Shown here piece after piece: positions 9,285 to 16,369 of a stretch of DNA of 64,000 nt. The notes below the pieces were generated by a model that was not told the DNA's origin, did not search any database, and saw only the letters and a list, made by a program, of their open reading frames with translations. The translations under genes were made by a program, and so were the position numbers. This stretch comes from Eshraghiella crossota (GTDB lineage: Bacteria > Bacillota > Clostridia > Lachnospirales > Lachnospiraceae), in the NCBI RefSeq assembly GCF_025148445.1, contig NZ_CP102270.1, positions 2,457,324 to 2,521,323 of the forward strand, read 5' to 3'. The number at the start of each line of letters is the position of its first letter. The stretch's first letter is position 1.

Positions 9285-9336
9285 TTGTAAAAAAGAAAAG
9301 GCACTTATCATTCTCAATCTGAAAATGGCAAGTGCC
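9285..9336 (-). terminator. Terminator-like hairpin before primase, IME copy 1
   Basis: On the minus strand a stem GGCACTT/AAGTGCC (9300-9336) is followed by a T-rich run, and immediately afterwards by the AAGGAGG of the primase gene. It lies just after the relaxase stop. It could end relaxase transcription or attenuate the replication genes. Confidence 0.6.
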
Positions 9337-9338
9337 TG

Positions 9339-10913
9339 TTAAAGTTCCATATCCTGTTGTTTGTGTTTCGTCTGCGCCGGGGCGTTTTTCTGTGCTCTCT
9401 TCTCGTCAGCCTTATCCTGCAAGACTTCTTTGAGGGGCTGCTTCTTGGGCGGCTCTTTGCTTTCCTCTGTGCCGGGTGTGGCTTTCCGTACCCAGTAGCG
9501 GATGTCCCACAGCTTCTTCAAATCTTCCTGCACCTCGGTCAACGGTACTTTCAAGTCTGCGATTTCGTCCACAAGCTTCGCCTGTTCCTGCAAAAGCTCC
9601 TTTTTCGTGCTGTCCTTATCGTCCGGGTGCTTGGCAAGGTAGGCACTGGCTTTCTCAAACCGGGCAACCTCCGGGTGTTCCAGCTTGAATTTTTCCTTAG
9701 TTTTCTTGAAAAATATCTTCTGGTATTTCTCATAAACGGGCTTACATTCCTTACAGTCCGTCCGGGCGGCAAGGATAGCGTCAATCACGTTGCTGCGGGT
9801 TTCCTTTGGCTTCATCTGCTTTCGGTAGTCGGCGGCAGATTTCCCGGACGTTTCTATAAAGTTTTCCAAATCCTCCACGGTGGAAAGTCCCTTTCTCTGG
9901 AGATAGGACAGGGCTTCGCTGACTGCCTTTAAGTCTTTGGAAGTCCCCCGGCTTTGTCCCGCCCGTGTCCAGCTGCTCCGTTCTGCCTTTCGTATCTCCA
10001 TATACTTCATCAGCAGATTGGGAAGAAAGACCGCTTCCTCCGCAGCTTTTTGGGCAAGCAGTTCATTCCGCTTTTCGCTAAGCTCCGCAATCCAGCCTTT
10101 GAGATTTTTAATAAGCTGCCGGATGGACTTCATCAAACTATTGGCGGCTTTGATTTCTCGGTTCAGGTTGCCGATGTTCGTCTGAATCCCACGCTTTTCC
10201 ATCTGCCGGACAGCAGCCCCTTCATGGACGGTAGGGATAATATCAAGCCCCTGTCTTTCGTAAGAACGGAGATCTACTCGTTCCGGGCGGTTGTTGGCTT
10301 CCAGATAGTGGTTTTGGATGACCTCCCATTCATGCCGCCAGATTTCGCCATATTTGCGGTCGTTCCAGTCAACCGTATCTTCCTTGTGGCTTTTCCACCT
10401 GCCGGACGGGAGCTTGATTCGTTCCCCGTTCTTATCAAGTTCATAGACCTTGCGGCTCTTGGGAAGCCATTTCCCACGCTCATCCATTGCCCGCATGGTC
10501 AGCATGACATGGGCGTGTGGGTTTCCGTCCCCTTTGTCATGGATGGCAAAATCCACGCACATTCCTTTGGAAACAAACTGCTGGCGGCAGAAATCCCGTA
10601 CAAGGGCGGCGTACTGGTCGGGCGGTATCTCTCTGGGAATGGAAAGCACCCACCGCCTTGCAAGCTGGGAGTTCCATTGCTTCTCAACAGCTTCGGCAGC
10701 GTTCCAGAGGGTGTTGCGGTCTGTGTACTCCTGGGGAGCGTTTGCCGGGAGCAGGATTTCATTGTGGACGATACCACGCTTTTCCGGGTAGTGTTTTACT
10801 TCCTGGTCATATTCACAGAACAGCTTTTCGCCGCTCTGGTAAGCAGCGGCGGCAACCGCAGACTGGCGGTGGCTGCGCTGCACAATAGAGATTTCGTTGT
10901 GTGGACAGGGCAT
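9339..10913 (-). CDS. mobA: MobA/MobL-family relaxase, IME copy 1
   Basis: A 524-residue relaxase that should nick the IME oriT and lead the strand into a helper secretion channel. The N-terminus MPCPHNEISIVQRS matches the MobA/MobL group. Tyr25 in AAYQSGE is the likely nucleophile, and the metal-binding histidines are His125, His133 and His135 in HDKGDGNPHAHV. The C-terminal half (from about 290) is rich in coiled coil and Lys/Glu. The ATG at 10913 has GGAGG nine bases upstream. The gene is followed by primase and helicase in the same direction, a usual mobilization-replication layout. Confidence 0.92.
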   Translation of the reverse strand: MPCPHNEISIVQRSHRQSAVAAAAYQSGEKLFCEYDQEVKHYPEKRGIVHNEILLPANAPQEYTDRNTLWNAAEAVEKQWNSQLARRWVLSIPREIPPDQYAALVRDFCRQQFVSKGMCVDFAIHDKGDGNPHAHVMLTMRAMDERGKWLPKSRKVYELDKNGERIKLPSGRWKSHKEDTVDWNDRKYGEIWRHEWEVIQNHYLEANNRPERVDLRSYERQGLDIIPTVHEGAAVRQMEKRGIQTNIGNLNREIKAANSLMKSIRQLIKNLKGWIAELSEKRNELLAQKAAEEAVFLPNLLMKYMEIRKAERSSWTRAGQSRGTSKDLKAVSEALSYLQRKGLSTVEDLENFIETSGKSAADYRKQMKPKETRSNVIDAILAARTDCKECKPVYEKYQKIFFKKTKEKFKLEHPEVARFEKASAYLAKHPDDKDSTKKELLQEQAKLVDEIADLKVPLTEVQEDLKKLWDIRYWVRKATPGTEESKEPPKKQPLKEVLQDKADEKRAQKNAPAQTKHKQQDMEL

Positions 10914-10944
10914 TTTGTGTTCCTCCTTTCCGTTTTTGGACATA

Positions 10945-10977
10945 GAAAAAGCAGGATACCTTTTCAGATTTCCTGCT
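10945..10977 (-). terminator. Terminator hairpin before relaxase, IME copy 1
   Basis: On the minus strand AGCAGGA/TCCTGCT (10950-10977) forms a perfect 7-bp stem followed by TTTTTC. It sits after the stop of the membrane-protein gene and directly before the relaxase ribosome site. Confidence 0.7.
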
Positions 10978-11016
10978 TGTTGTGCCGCTGGGGGCGGCGG
11001 GTATTTAGTAATACAT

Positions 11017-11433
11017 TTACATAGTTTTGTGCAAGTACCAAAGTCGCACAATAAATACAATTTGTCCAATAGCATAAGCCCCAATAATAGTGAAACATGG
11101 GACTACTGTCATATATCCGGTGAAAATCAAAGCAAAAATAGAAACAGCAATCGTAACATTCATTACCTTGAAGCCACTTGCCATAGCAGCATTACTAAGC
11201 GAAATATTTCTCTCGTCATTTTCCTCTATTTCCATTTCTTTGGTTTTCTTAACGAACAAGTCGCACACACCAGATACAATCAGCAAAATTCCAATGAGAG
11301 ATGTACCTACTACTATTAAGTCGGGACGTGGCACAGGTATTATTTCATGTACTCCCAAACCGTATGTTAGCAATCCTCCCAGTAGAATAATCATTCCTGT
11401 AACTGTCATTAAAATCAACAACCTTTTTTTCAT
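11017..11433 (-). CDS. Four-helix membrane protein of XRE cassette, IME copy 1
   Basis: A 138-residue protein with four hydrophobic segments, at about residues 4-26, 40-60, 88-108 and 114-134. A charged loop (KKTKEMEIEENDERN) lies between helices 2 and 3. The start is the ATG at 11433, because GAGGAGG spans the end of the preceding XRE gene, whose stop is only two bases away. Small DUF2178-like membrane proteins are often paired with a 65-residue XRE regulator in Firmicutes. The function is unknown. Base composition is lower in GC than the relaxase next to it, suggesting a separately acquired cassette. Confidence 0.8.
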   Translation of the reverse strand: MKKRLLILMTVTGMIILLGGLLTYGLGVHEIIPVPRPDLIVVGTSLIGILLIVSGVCDLFVKKTKEMEIEENDERNISLSNAAMASGFKVMNVTIAVSIFALIFTGYMTVVPCFTIIGAYAIGQIVFIVRLWYLHKTM

Positions 11434-11435
11434 AA

Positions 11436-11633
11436 TCAATCCTCCTCGTAAATAAAAATTTCTTCAATACTCATGTTGAAATATCTGGCAATCTTAAATG
11501 CCAACTGAATAGATGGGTTATAGCGTCCGTTTTCCAAAGAGCCGATGGTCTGTCGTGATACTTCCAATGCATTTGCTAAATCTTCTTGCTTTATGCCTCG
11601 TTGCTTTCGTAATTCTTCCAGGCGATTTTTCAT
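11436..11633 (-). CDS. Small XRE-family repressor, IME copy 1
   Basis: A 65-residue protein that is almost entirely one helix-turn-helix domain (EELRKQRGIKQEDLANALEVSRQTIGSLE). The C-terminal MSIEEIFIYEE tail is typical of the YozG-like regulators. It is co-transcribed with the membrane protein (2-bp gap). The promoter just upstream carries a perfect 20-bp palindrome over the start of transcription and a partial copy near the -35 box, so autorepression is likely. Confidence 0.9.
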   Translation of the reverse strand: MKNRLEELRKQRGIKQEDLANALEVSRQTIGSLENGRYNPSIQLAFKIARYFNMSIEEIFIYEED

Positions 11634-11649
11634 GTCATCCTCCTCTCTT

Positions 11650-11715
11650 ATGGAAAGTTAACTTTCCATGCTTCCATTATATCACATAGTTCTTTTATGT
11701 CAAGTTAGCTTTCCA
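11650..11715 (-). promoter_or_regulatory. Promoter and operators of XRE cassette, IME copy 1
   Basis: TTGACA (11703-11698) and TATAAT (11681-11676) with a 16-bp spacer match the consensus exactly. A perfect palindrome ATGGAAAGTTAACTTTCCAT is at 11650-11669, just downstream of the -10. A one-base variant half, AAGTTAGCTTTCCAT, overlaps the -35 at 11702-11716. These look like two repressor sites. Confidence 0.8.
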
Positions 11716-11904
11716 TTTGCATTATATTTTATGAAACTTATCGGCTGGGAACAGCTTGCAACGCAAGGTGTCCCCAGATGGCAAGTCCACAAAAGGGTAG
11801 CTGGCGGCAGCCAGCGCAGGGGAAGCGTAGCGTCCCCTGTATGATTTGGAGCAGACCTTGACTGCGGAAAATCACAGCCCTCCGGCAAGGAGCCTTCGGA
11901 GAAC

Positions 11905-11958
11905 GCAATGCACCAACCTCTGGGTGGTGTATAATTGCGCCCTTAGTAAACTAAGGGG
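11905..11958. other. oriT: Putative oriT with RSF1010-like nic region, IME copy 1
   Basis: A hairpin (11911-11929, CACCAACC/GGGTGGTG with one mismatch) is followed directly by TAATTGCGCCCTTA (11932-11945). The RSF1010/R1162 oriT has the same order: an inverted repeat and then a nic core like AAGTGCGCCCTTA, cut between G and C. A second perfect hairpin CCCTTAG-TAAA-CTAAGGG (11940-11957) overlaps the core. By analogy the nick would fall between 11939 and 11940. The site lies next to the DUF3847 gene in a 230-bp gap with no credible gene. Confidence 0.65.
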
Positions 11959-12247
11959 TTTCCGGCTTCTCCCGTTCCAGCAGTTTTTTCAATAGTTCCT
12001 GCGTGTCCTGCCTGTGAAAAATGAGTTTCAACAACAGCATGACATCATCATCTGTCAGGCGTTCCGGCTCTTGCAGAAAACTTTCCAGCATACCGCCACG
12101 GGTACAGAGCCGGTGCGTTCGTTCCTTTCGGGTAAGCTGCTTTAACTGGTACTGCAATGCCTTTTCATCATTGATGGCTTTCCGCAGTTTCTTTTCGCTT
12201 TTCTCCAGCTCCCAGTTGAGTTTTTCCAGCTTTGAGGTCTCAGGCAA
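11951..12247 (-). CDS. DUF3847 mobilization-accessory-like protein, IME copy 1
   Basis: A 98-residue, highly charged protein with an N-terminal coiled coil (residues 5-45) and the segment RKERTHRLCTRGGMLESFL, which fits the DUF3847 family. It resembles the small TraD/MobC-like proteins that help relaxases at oriT. The start is TTG at 12247 with GGAGG nine bases upstream; it overlaps the preceding gene by 8 bp. The stop lies against the putative oriT, which supports a role at the nick site, though this is inferred. Confidence 0.75.
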   Translation of the reverse strand: MPETSKLEKLNWELEKSEKKLRKAINDEKALQYQLKQLTRKERTHRLCTRGGMLESFLQEPERLTDDDVMLLLKLIFHRQDTQELLKKLLEREKPETP

Positions 12248-12581
12248 GGGCAGCGTCCTCCTTTCCCGGTATCAGTACATAAATCCGGTTTGGTTCTCCC
12301 ACGCCCTGACGCACCCGCATGATAAGCCCAGCGGTTTCCAGTTCATTCAGAGAACGCTTGACCGTCATGGAGTTGCGGGACAGGACTGTAGCAATGGCTG
12401 TGACAGGGAAGCAGACAAACAGGATTCCGTTTTCGTCCTCCTGCCCTTTGGATAGCATAGCGTCCAGCATCCGGCAGTACATGACCTTTGCGGTGCTGCT
12501 GACTGGAAATCCTGTCAACGCTATGGGAAATGGCATACACGGCGGCAATGGTGTGTCTATCGTCATAAATTCAAAATTCAT
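12240..12581 (-). CDS. Winged-helix RepA-like protein, IME copy 1
   Basis: A 113-residue protein whose C-terminal half, ATVLSRNSMTVKRSLNELETAGLI followed by a basic wing (RVRQGVGEPNRIYVLI), is a winged helix-turn-helix. It resembles the N-terminal domain of RepA_N initiators such as those of the ICE at 41672 and 45663 (GLIERIRQG...PALIYV). It is too short to be a complete RepA_N initiator. It may start replication with the IME primase and helicase or act as a regulator. The gene overlaps its upstream neighbour by 4 bp (ATGA). Confidence 0.75.
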   Translation of the reverse strand: MNFEFMTIDTPLPPCMPFPIALTGFPVSSTAKVMYCRMLDAMLSKGQEDENGILFVCFPVTAIATVLSRNSMTVKRSLNELETAGLIMRVRQGVGEPNRIYVLIPGKEDAALA

Positions 12582-12766
12582 TCGGTGTGTTCCTCCTTTT
12601 TCTTTGCTCGTTTGGATAAATAACGGGGGCAGTCAACCACAACCGCCCGGAAGCTCTGCCTGCACCCATGCTGGCATTTCCGGCATAATTCGTTGTAAGT
12701 GACACGCCCCCGGTCATTGAGGTAAAAGGAAAGCTCATGCTTCCTCTTTTTGCTCATTCTCGGCAT
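12578..12766 (-). CDS. Small Cys-rich basic protein, IME copy 1
   Basis: A 62-residue basic protein with the Cys-Lys-x-Cys-x3-Cys cluster CRKCQHGCRQ and a later Cys (VDCPRYL), probably a zinc-binding ribbon. GGAGG lies nine bases before the ATG at 12766. It is the first gene of the small operon leading to the winged-helix and DUF3847 genes. Function unknown. Confidence 0.65.
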   Translation of the reverse strand: MPRMSKKRKHELSFYLNDRGRVTYNELCRKCQHGCRQSFRAVVVDCPRYLSKRAKKKEEHTE

Positions 12767-13172
12767 ATTGCGCTTCCTCCCGTTTTTGTGTATGGTTTCG
12801 GGGCGATTTTCGGCAAAATTACGGTCATAGAGCCGCTTAAAATCTCCCGAAGTATCAGCGATAGGGTAGACTATCCCCCTATCAGATTGTCGTGTTTCGG
12901 TATCATTTCGGTGTCAGTTCGCCAGTTCTCCCCGGTGTCGTTCCTCCCCTGAATCTCACAGCGGCGTATCGCTCCCTTTGGTACGCTCGTTTCGGTCAGG
13001 GTTCCTCCATATCCCTGCCAAAAGTCATGGCGCTACATCGCCGGGGAAGCATATCCCACACAGGCTGGTCATTCGATTGGAATAATCCATCGATGAACTA
13101 CCTGTATCATAGAACATTTTTGTGCCCTGTGCCGTATATCCACAAAGTAGGAATCAGGGGGAAAATCAGAAA
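12767..13172. other. Non-coding region upstream of divergent genes, IME copy 1
   Basis: About 400 bp separate the minus-strand operon from the plus-strand XRE gene. It has a hairpin GATAGGG/CCCTATC at 12860-12883 and several TTTCGG repeats (for example near 12797, 12895, 12909 and 12990). The frame remains open on the plus strand, but no ribosome site or known domain supports a gene. Confidence 0.5.
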
Positions 13173-13202
13173 TTTCCACGATTGCGGAAAGTGTGATATA
13201 AT
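13173..13202 (+). promoter_or_regulatory. Promoter of plus-strand XRE gene, IME copy 1
   Basis: TATAAT at 13197-13202 lies 18 bp after a weak -35 (TTTCCA, 13173-13178). The inverted pair TTTCC...GGAAA (13173-13190) fills the spacer and could be an operator. Confidence 0.55.
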
Positions 13203-13248
13203 CCAGTTAAACGGCAGAAATAAAACCACCGGAAAGGAGCGTGCGCCC

Positions 13249-14055
13249 ATGAAAGTTGCAACAAGCATACAGGAACGCCTTTGGGAACTCCGCAAAGACA
13301 AAGGCTTAAATCTGGAAGAACTATCAAAGCTGACGGGCATTTCTAAATCAGCCCTTGGCAGTTATGAAAAAGAGGATTATAAGGAAATCAATCATGGCAA
13401 CCTTATCACGCTGGCAGACTTCTATGGGGTTTCCGTCGATTATCTGCTGTGCCGGACAGAGAACAGGGAGCAGATCAACACGCCACTGACGGAGCTGCAT
13501 TTGAACGATGAGATGGTGGCACTGCTGAAAAGCGGTCGGATTAACAACCGTCTGCTCTGCGAACTTGCCACCCATAAGGACTTTATCAAGTTTCTTGCGG
13601 ACATTGAGATTTATGTGGACGGGATTGCCACCATGCAAATCCAAAATCTCAACTCCCTTGTTGATACCGTCCGGCATGAAATTATTGAACGGTATCGCCC
13701 CGGCGAAGATGACCCGCATTTGAAGGTGCTGCAAGCCGCACATATCAGTGATGATGAGTATTTCAGTCACATGGTTCTGGATGACCTCAACCTGATTATC
13801 CGGGATATTCGGGAATTCCACAAAAAGGACAGCGAGAGTGCGCCCCAAACTACCGTTGCCGATGAACTGAAAGAAAATCTGGAAGCGGTCGAAAATTTCA
13901 AGGGCAGTCGAGATGAAAAACTGGTTATCCTTTACTGCAAGCAGCTTGGTATCAACTATAAAAACCTGTCAGAAGAAGAATTTCGCTGGTTCATTCGTAT
14001 TCTCAAAAAATCAAAGAAAATGGGAACGCCTATCAGCCAGAGGAAAAAACGGTAA
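13249..14055 (+). CDS. XRE-family regulator, IME copy 1
   Basis: A 268-residue protein with an N-terminal helix-turn-helix (residues 8-63, LRKDKGLNLEELSKLTGISKSALGSYE) and a long helical C-terminal domain of about 200 residues with no recognised enzyme motif. I place the start at ATG 13249, after AAAGGAG, rather than at an upstream in-frame ATG. It is the only IME gene on the plus strand and is divergent from the replication/mobilization operon. That suits a master regulator of excision or transfer; no peptidase motif is visible, so an ImmA-type partner is not evident. Confidence 0.85.
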   Translation: MKVATSIQERLWELRKDKGLNLEELSKLTGISKSALGSYEKEDYKEINHGNLITLADFYGVSVDYLLCRTENREQINTPLTELHLNDEMVALLKSGRINNRLLCELATHKDFIKFLADIEIYVDGIATMQIQNLNSLVDTVRHEIIERYRPGEDDPHLKVLQAAHISDDEYFSHMVLDDLNLIIRDIREFHKKDSESAPQTTVADELKENLEAVENFKGSRDEKLVILYCKQLGINYKNLSEEEFRWFIRILKKSKKMGTPISQRKKR

Positions 14056-14058
14056 AGG

Positions 14059-14104
14059 AAAACCGCTGTTGCATGGTTTGTTGGATTCCATGTAGCAGCG
14101 GTTT
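14059..14104 (+). terminator. Terminator after plus-strand XRE gene, IME copy 1
   Basis: A long stem AAACCGCTG...CAGCGGTTT with extended pairing (GCATGG/CCATGT) spans 14059-14104, starting a few bases after the stop codon. It sits between convergent genes and probably works in both directions. Confidence 0.75.
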
Positions 14105-14116
14105 GTGCTGTGGTTA

Positions 14117-15079
14117 TTATTTCATTCGTTTTCTTAATATTCGGCGATAATTTGTTTCTCCCTTTGGTGCGTCCTGTATAATTTCCAACACACCATCTTC
14201 AAGCATTTTATCAATGCGATTGGAAATCCATACATCACTAATTCCAAGTTGATATTTTCCTAAAACATTACCTATGACAATAGCCATTTTGAATTGCTCT
14301 GGCTGTTCCGCAATTTCACGAAGAATGAAACTATCATATATATCTTCTGAAACGCTTTGCAATTTACCATTTAACATTGCACGCAAAGGTGCATTTTCAT
14401 TTTGAAGTTGATTCCATTTCATAGTACAAGCTGAAAGAAATACAGGATTAGCTTTCTCTTGTAGAGTTATATAGTTTCCCCATTCGCCAGGAGAGACCTC
14501 GCCCCATGCTATTTTGGATGTCATAGTATTTTCTTTTCCATATTCCCATGTAGGTAACTTAACCAAATAAATTGTTGTCTGGCAGTTTAATGGTTGAAGT
14601 TGTTTCATAAGCCAATACATACCACAAAGCTCATCTGGATTATAGCTATACCAAATGCGAATTTCTTCCCCAGCTACATATCGTTCAATCACTGAGGTCA
14701 ATGTAGTTTTAATTTTCTGTATTTTTTCTTCAACCTGATAATCTAAATCCTCTACAAAGCAGACAGACAGCATTTTCTTGAAAATATTTTTCCGCTGTTC
14801 GCCAATTCCATTATCAGAAATATCTCCCACACTAAGAACCATATCAAAACAATAAACATCACTGCTCTTGCCTCCCAATGGAATAGCATTCTCCCAAGCA
14901 ATGCGTTCTTGTTCCTGTGCTTGAAGCTGTGCCTTTTTCATTTCATCTGAAGATGGAACACTCCCGTCTTCGTGCCTCATAAATATTGAAACAGCACTTC
15001 CTCTATACTTTCCCTTGCCGTAAGTTTGGGCAATTTTCAAACTTCCACAGGCACTTTCACCAAATACAATTTCAATCAT
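14117..15079 (-). CDS. DUF1835/DUF3658-type cargo protein, IME copy 1
   Basis: A 320-residue soluble protein. The N-terminus IEIVFGESACGSLKIA resembles the DUF1835 domain, with an aspartate-rich middle (SYNPDELCGMYWLMKQL). The C-terminus (GISDVWISNRIDKMLEDGVLEII) resembles DUF3658. The biochemical role of the family is unknown to me. The gene is clearly more AT-rich than the recombinase and relaxase genes and lies with TnpV and an XRE regulator near the right end, so it looks like cargo. GGAGG precedes the ATG by eight bases. The family call is by eye. Confidence 0.65.
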   Translation of the reverse strand: MIEIVFGESACGSLKIAQTYGKGKYRGSAVSIFMRHEDGSVPSSDEMKKAQLQAQEQERIAWENAIPLGGKSSDVYCFDMVLSVGDISDNGIGEQRKNIFKKMLSVCFVEDLDYQVEEKIQKIKTTLTSVIERYVAGEEIRIWYSYNPDELCGMYWLMKQLQPLNCQTTIYLVKLPTWEYGKENTMTSKIAWGEVSPGEWGNYITLQEKANPVFLSACTMKWNQLQNENAPLRAMLNGKLQSVSEDIYDSFILREIAEQPEQFKMAIVIGNVLGKYQLGISDVWISNRIDKMLEDGVLEIIQDAPKGETNYRRILRKRMK

Positions 15080-15108
15080 CTTATATACCTCCGATTTAAT
15101 TGCTCCCG

Positions 15109-15486
15109 TTATGAATAAATCATCTCATACAAAACAATTTCTTCTGCCCTGTTGTGAATGTTATTGCAACGCTGCACCCATTCCATTTGTCGGGTACACT
15201 TCAATTCCTCTGTCACGCCCTCGGTAGCTTTCATCTGCTCCATGATAGTGTCTAACCGTTTTTGTGCCTGTTCATTCAGGTCTGCAAGATATGTCAACAA
15301 TTCTCCGGTCAGTATCAATGTATTCAATCTGGCTGGGTGGACTTCTCTTAAATATTCCCGGTGCATTCGTCCGTACTTTCCGATAGGGCGGTGTTCCTCC
15401 GGCAGTTTCAAGCCTGGAATGTAGTAATCTCCGACAAGGATATAATCAATTCCGTTTTCCGTTATTCTTGGTTTCAATTCGCTCAT
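15109..15486 (-). CDS. tnpV: TnpV family transposon protein, IME copy 1
   Basis: A 125-residue protein beginning MSELKPRITENGIDYILVGDY, with the conserved GKYGRMHREYLREVHPARLN stretch of the TnpV family first seen in Tn4451. Its role is not established. It overlaps the upstream XRE gene by 41 bp. GGAGG lies eight bases before the ATG. It is an independent marker that this is a Tn4451-type serine-recombinase element. Confidence 0.88.
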   Translation of the reverse strand: MSELKPRITENGIDYILVGDYYIPGLKLPEEHRPIGKYGRMHREYLREVHPARLNTLILTGELLTYLADLNEQAQKRLDTIMEQMKATEGVTEELKCTRQMEWVQRCNNIHNRAEEIVLYEMIYS

Positions 15487-15718
15487 GTTCCTTACCTCCT
15501 GTGGAAGCAGGCTCGTCTGGTACTAACTCAATCACATCAGTAATCTCACAATTCAGAGTTTCACAGATACGGGCTAATGTATCCATGCTGATGTGCTTTC
15601 CCTCTTTGCTCATGTTGGCAATCATATTTGTTGTCATACCAGCAGCAAGCCTTAAATCCTCTTTTCTCATATCACGCTCTAACAGTGTGTGCCAGAGTGG
15701 TTTATAGCTGATGTGCAT
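15446..15718 (-). CDS. XRE-family regulator near right end, IME copy 1
   Basis: A 90-residue helix-turn-helix protein (DMRKEDLRLAAGMTTNMIANMSKEGKHISMDTLARICETLNC) of the Cro/CI type. I start it at the ATG at 15718 after AGGAAAA; an upstream extension to 15808 would run through the promoter. It heads an operon with tnpV and the DUF1835-like gene. The promoter upstream holds a near-perfect palindrome over the -35, consistent with self-control. Confidence 0.85.
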   Translation of the reverse strand: MHISYKPLWHTLLERDMRKEDLRLAAGMTTNMIANMSKEGKHISMDTLARICETLNCEITDVIELVPDEPASTGGKEHERIETKNNGKRN

Positions 15719-15747
15719 ATTGTTTTCCTGCCTTTCTATCCATACCA

Positions 15748-15810
15748 CCGGGGCGGTTGCCCCGGCAGGAACTTTTCTCTTATTATAACACCAATCTTGT
15801 GAAATCACAA
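15748..15810 (-). promoter_or_regulatory. Right-end inward promoter with operator and leader hairpin, IME copy 1
   Basis: TTGTGA (15810-15805), a 17-bp spacer and TATAAT (15787-15782) point inward from the right end. TTGTGA and TCACAA form a 14-bp palindrome (15797-15810) over the -35. The transcript leader carries a perfect 7-bp hairpin CCGGGGC/GCCCCGG at 15748-15765. Confidence 0.7.
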
Positions 15811-15873
15811 TTTATTCTTGTAGCCTGCCGCTGATACCGTCTGGATTGTGCATTCCCTTTCTTTTTGTTCCCT

Positions 15874-16032
15874 TTAATTAGCCATGAACTGCTTCATTCC
15901 CTGTGACTTCGCACCGGGGTTGTCATTTCCGTAGCCTTCCATAAGATTGATTGCTCCCCAGATTCCAAGTCCGGCTCCAAGGGCGATCACCAGAGTCTGT
16001 AAAGTTCCTACTGCGCTGTTAAAAAATGCCAT
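15874..16032 (-). pseudogene. maff2: maff2 gene B, 5' part closed by an IME-borne stop (spacer 1)
   Basis: ATG at 16032 with GGAGG upstream opens a 52-residue frame, MAFFNSAVGTLQTLVIALGA onward, that keeps the first Maff2 hydrophobic helix and the GYGNDNPGAKSQG loop. The last codons (Asn and stop) come from the right end of IME copy 1, so the C-terminal helix GVALIGTTLVPLL is lost. The truncated protein could still be made. Its natural continuation is the fragment at 5042-5107. Confidence 0.88.
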
Positions 16033-16199
16033 AATATAAATCCTCCATAATTTTCATGATTTTCGGCTGTTATTCTTTTCTGCCGAATTTGATTAAAGTT
16101 TCTTCCGGACATTCAAAGAACCGGAAAGCACTTATGCCTCCGGTCCTGTGTCCTATCCATATTCAGTTGTCTTCCTGCGTGATCCTGCCACGCTGGCTC

Positions 16200-16265
16200 T
16201 TAGAAAAGACCTGAAAGCAACGGCACAAGTGTGGTACCGATAAGGGCTACACCGCCTCCTGCCAT
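16200..16265 (-). pseudogene. maff2: maff2 gene A, 3' fragment (spacer 1)
   Basis: Encodes the last residues of Maff2 (MAGGGVALIGTTLVPLLSGLF) with codons different from 5042-5107. It lies between the left end of IME copy 2 and, 167 bp further left, the maff2 B start. Its original 5' part is the one at 38190-38348. Confidence 0.85.
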
Positions 16266-16369
16266 AAGCTGTTTTATCCCCAATTAGGTGTAAAATTCTG
16301 CTCGATGGCGGGCGGCGGCGTACAAAAATCTATATGGTGTTTTTAAGAGAACCATCCAGGCGGGACAGG

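Larger units (their letters stand above)
5103..15880. mobile_element. IME copy 1 (serine-recombinase integrative mobilizable element) in maff2
   Basis: A 10,778-bp element is bounded by the shared core GCCAT (5103-5107 and 15881-15885). The core lies in imperfect 20-bp direct repeats that both encode Gly-(Met/Ile)-Lys-Gln-(Phe/Leu)-Met-Ala of Maff2. It carries a large serine recombinase at the left end, a relaxase, an oriT, replication genes, TnpV and cargo. It has no secretion genes, so it must use a helper conjugation system such as the ICE it sits in. The exact crossover dinucleotide cannot be fixed from sequence alone. Confidence 0.88.

Noticed and set aside
9954..11024. Long plus-strand open frame (356 codons) opposite the relaxase gene
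   Set aside because: It is antisense to a clear MobA/MobL relaxase, has no ribosome site and no domain; similar shadows recur opposite the other GC-rich IME genes.
11700..11888. 62-codon minus-strand frame between oriT and the XRE cassette
   Set aside because: No ribosome site, odd composition, and it overlaps the promoter region; treated as non-coding.
12892..13248. N-terminal extension of the plus-strand XRE gene
   Set aside because: The helix-turn-helix starts right after ATG 13249, which has AAAGGAG; the promoter lies inside the extension.
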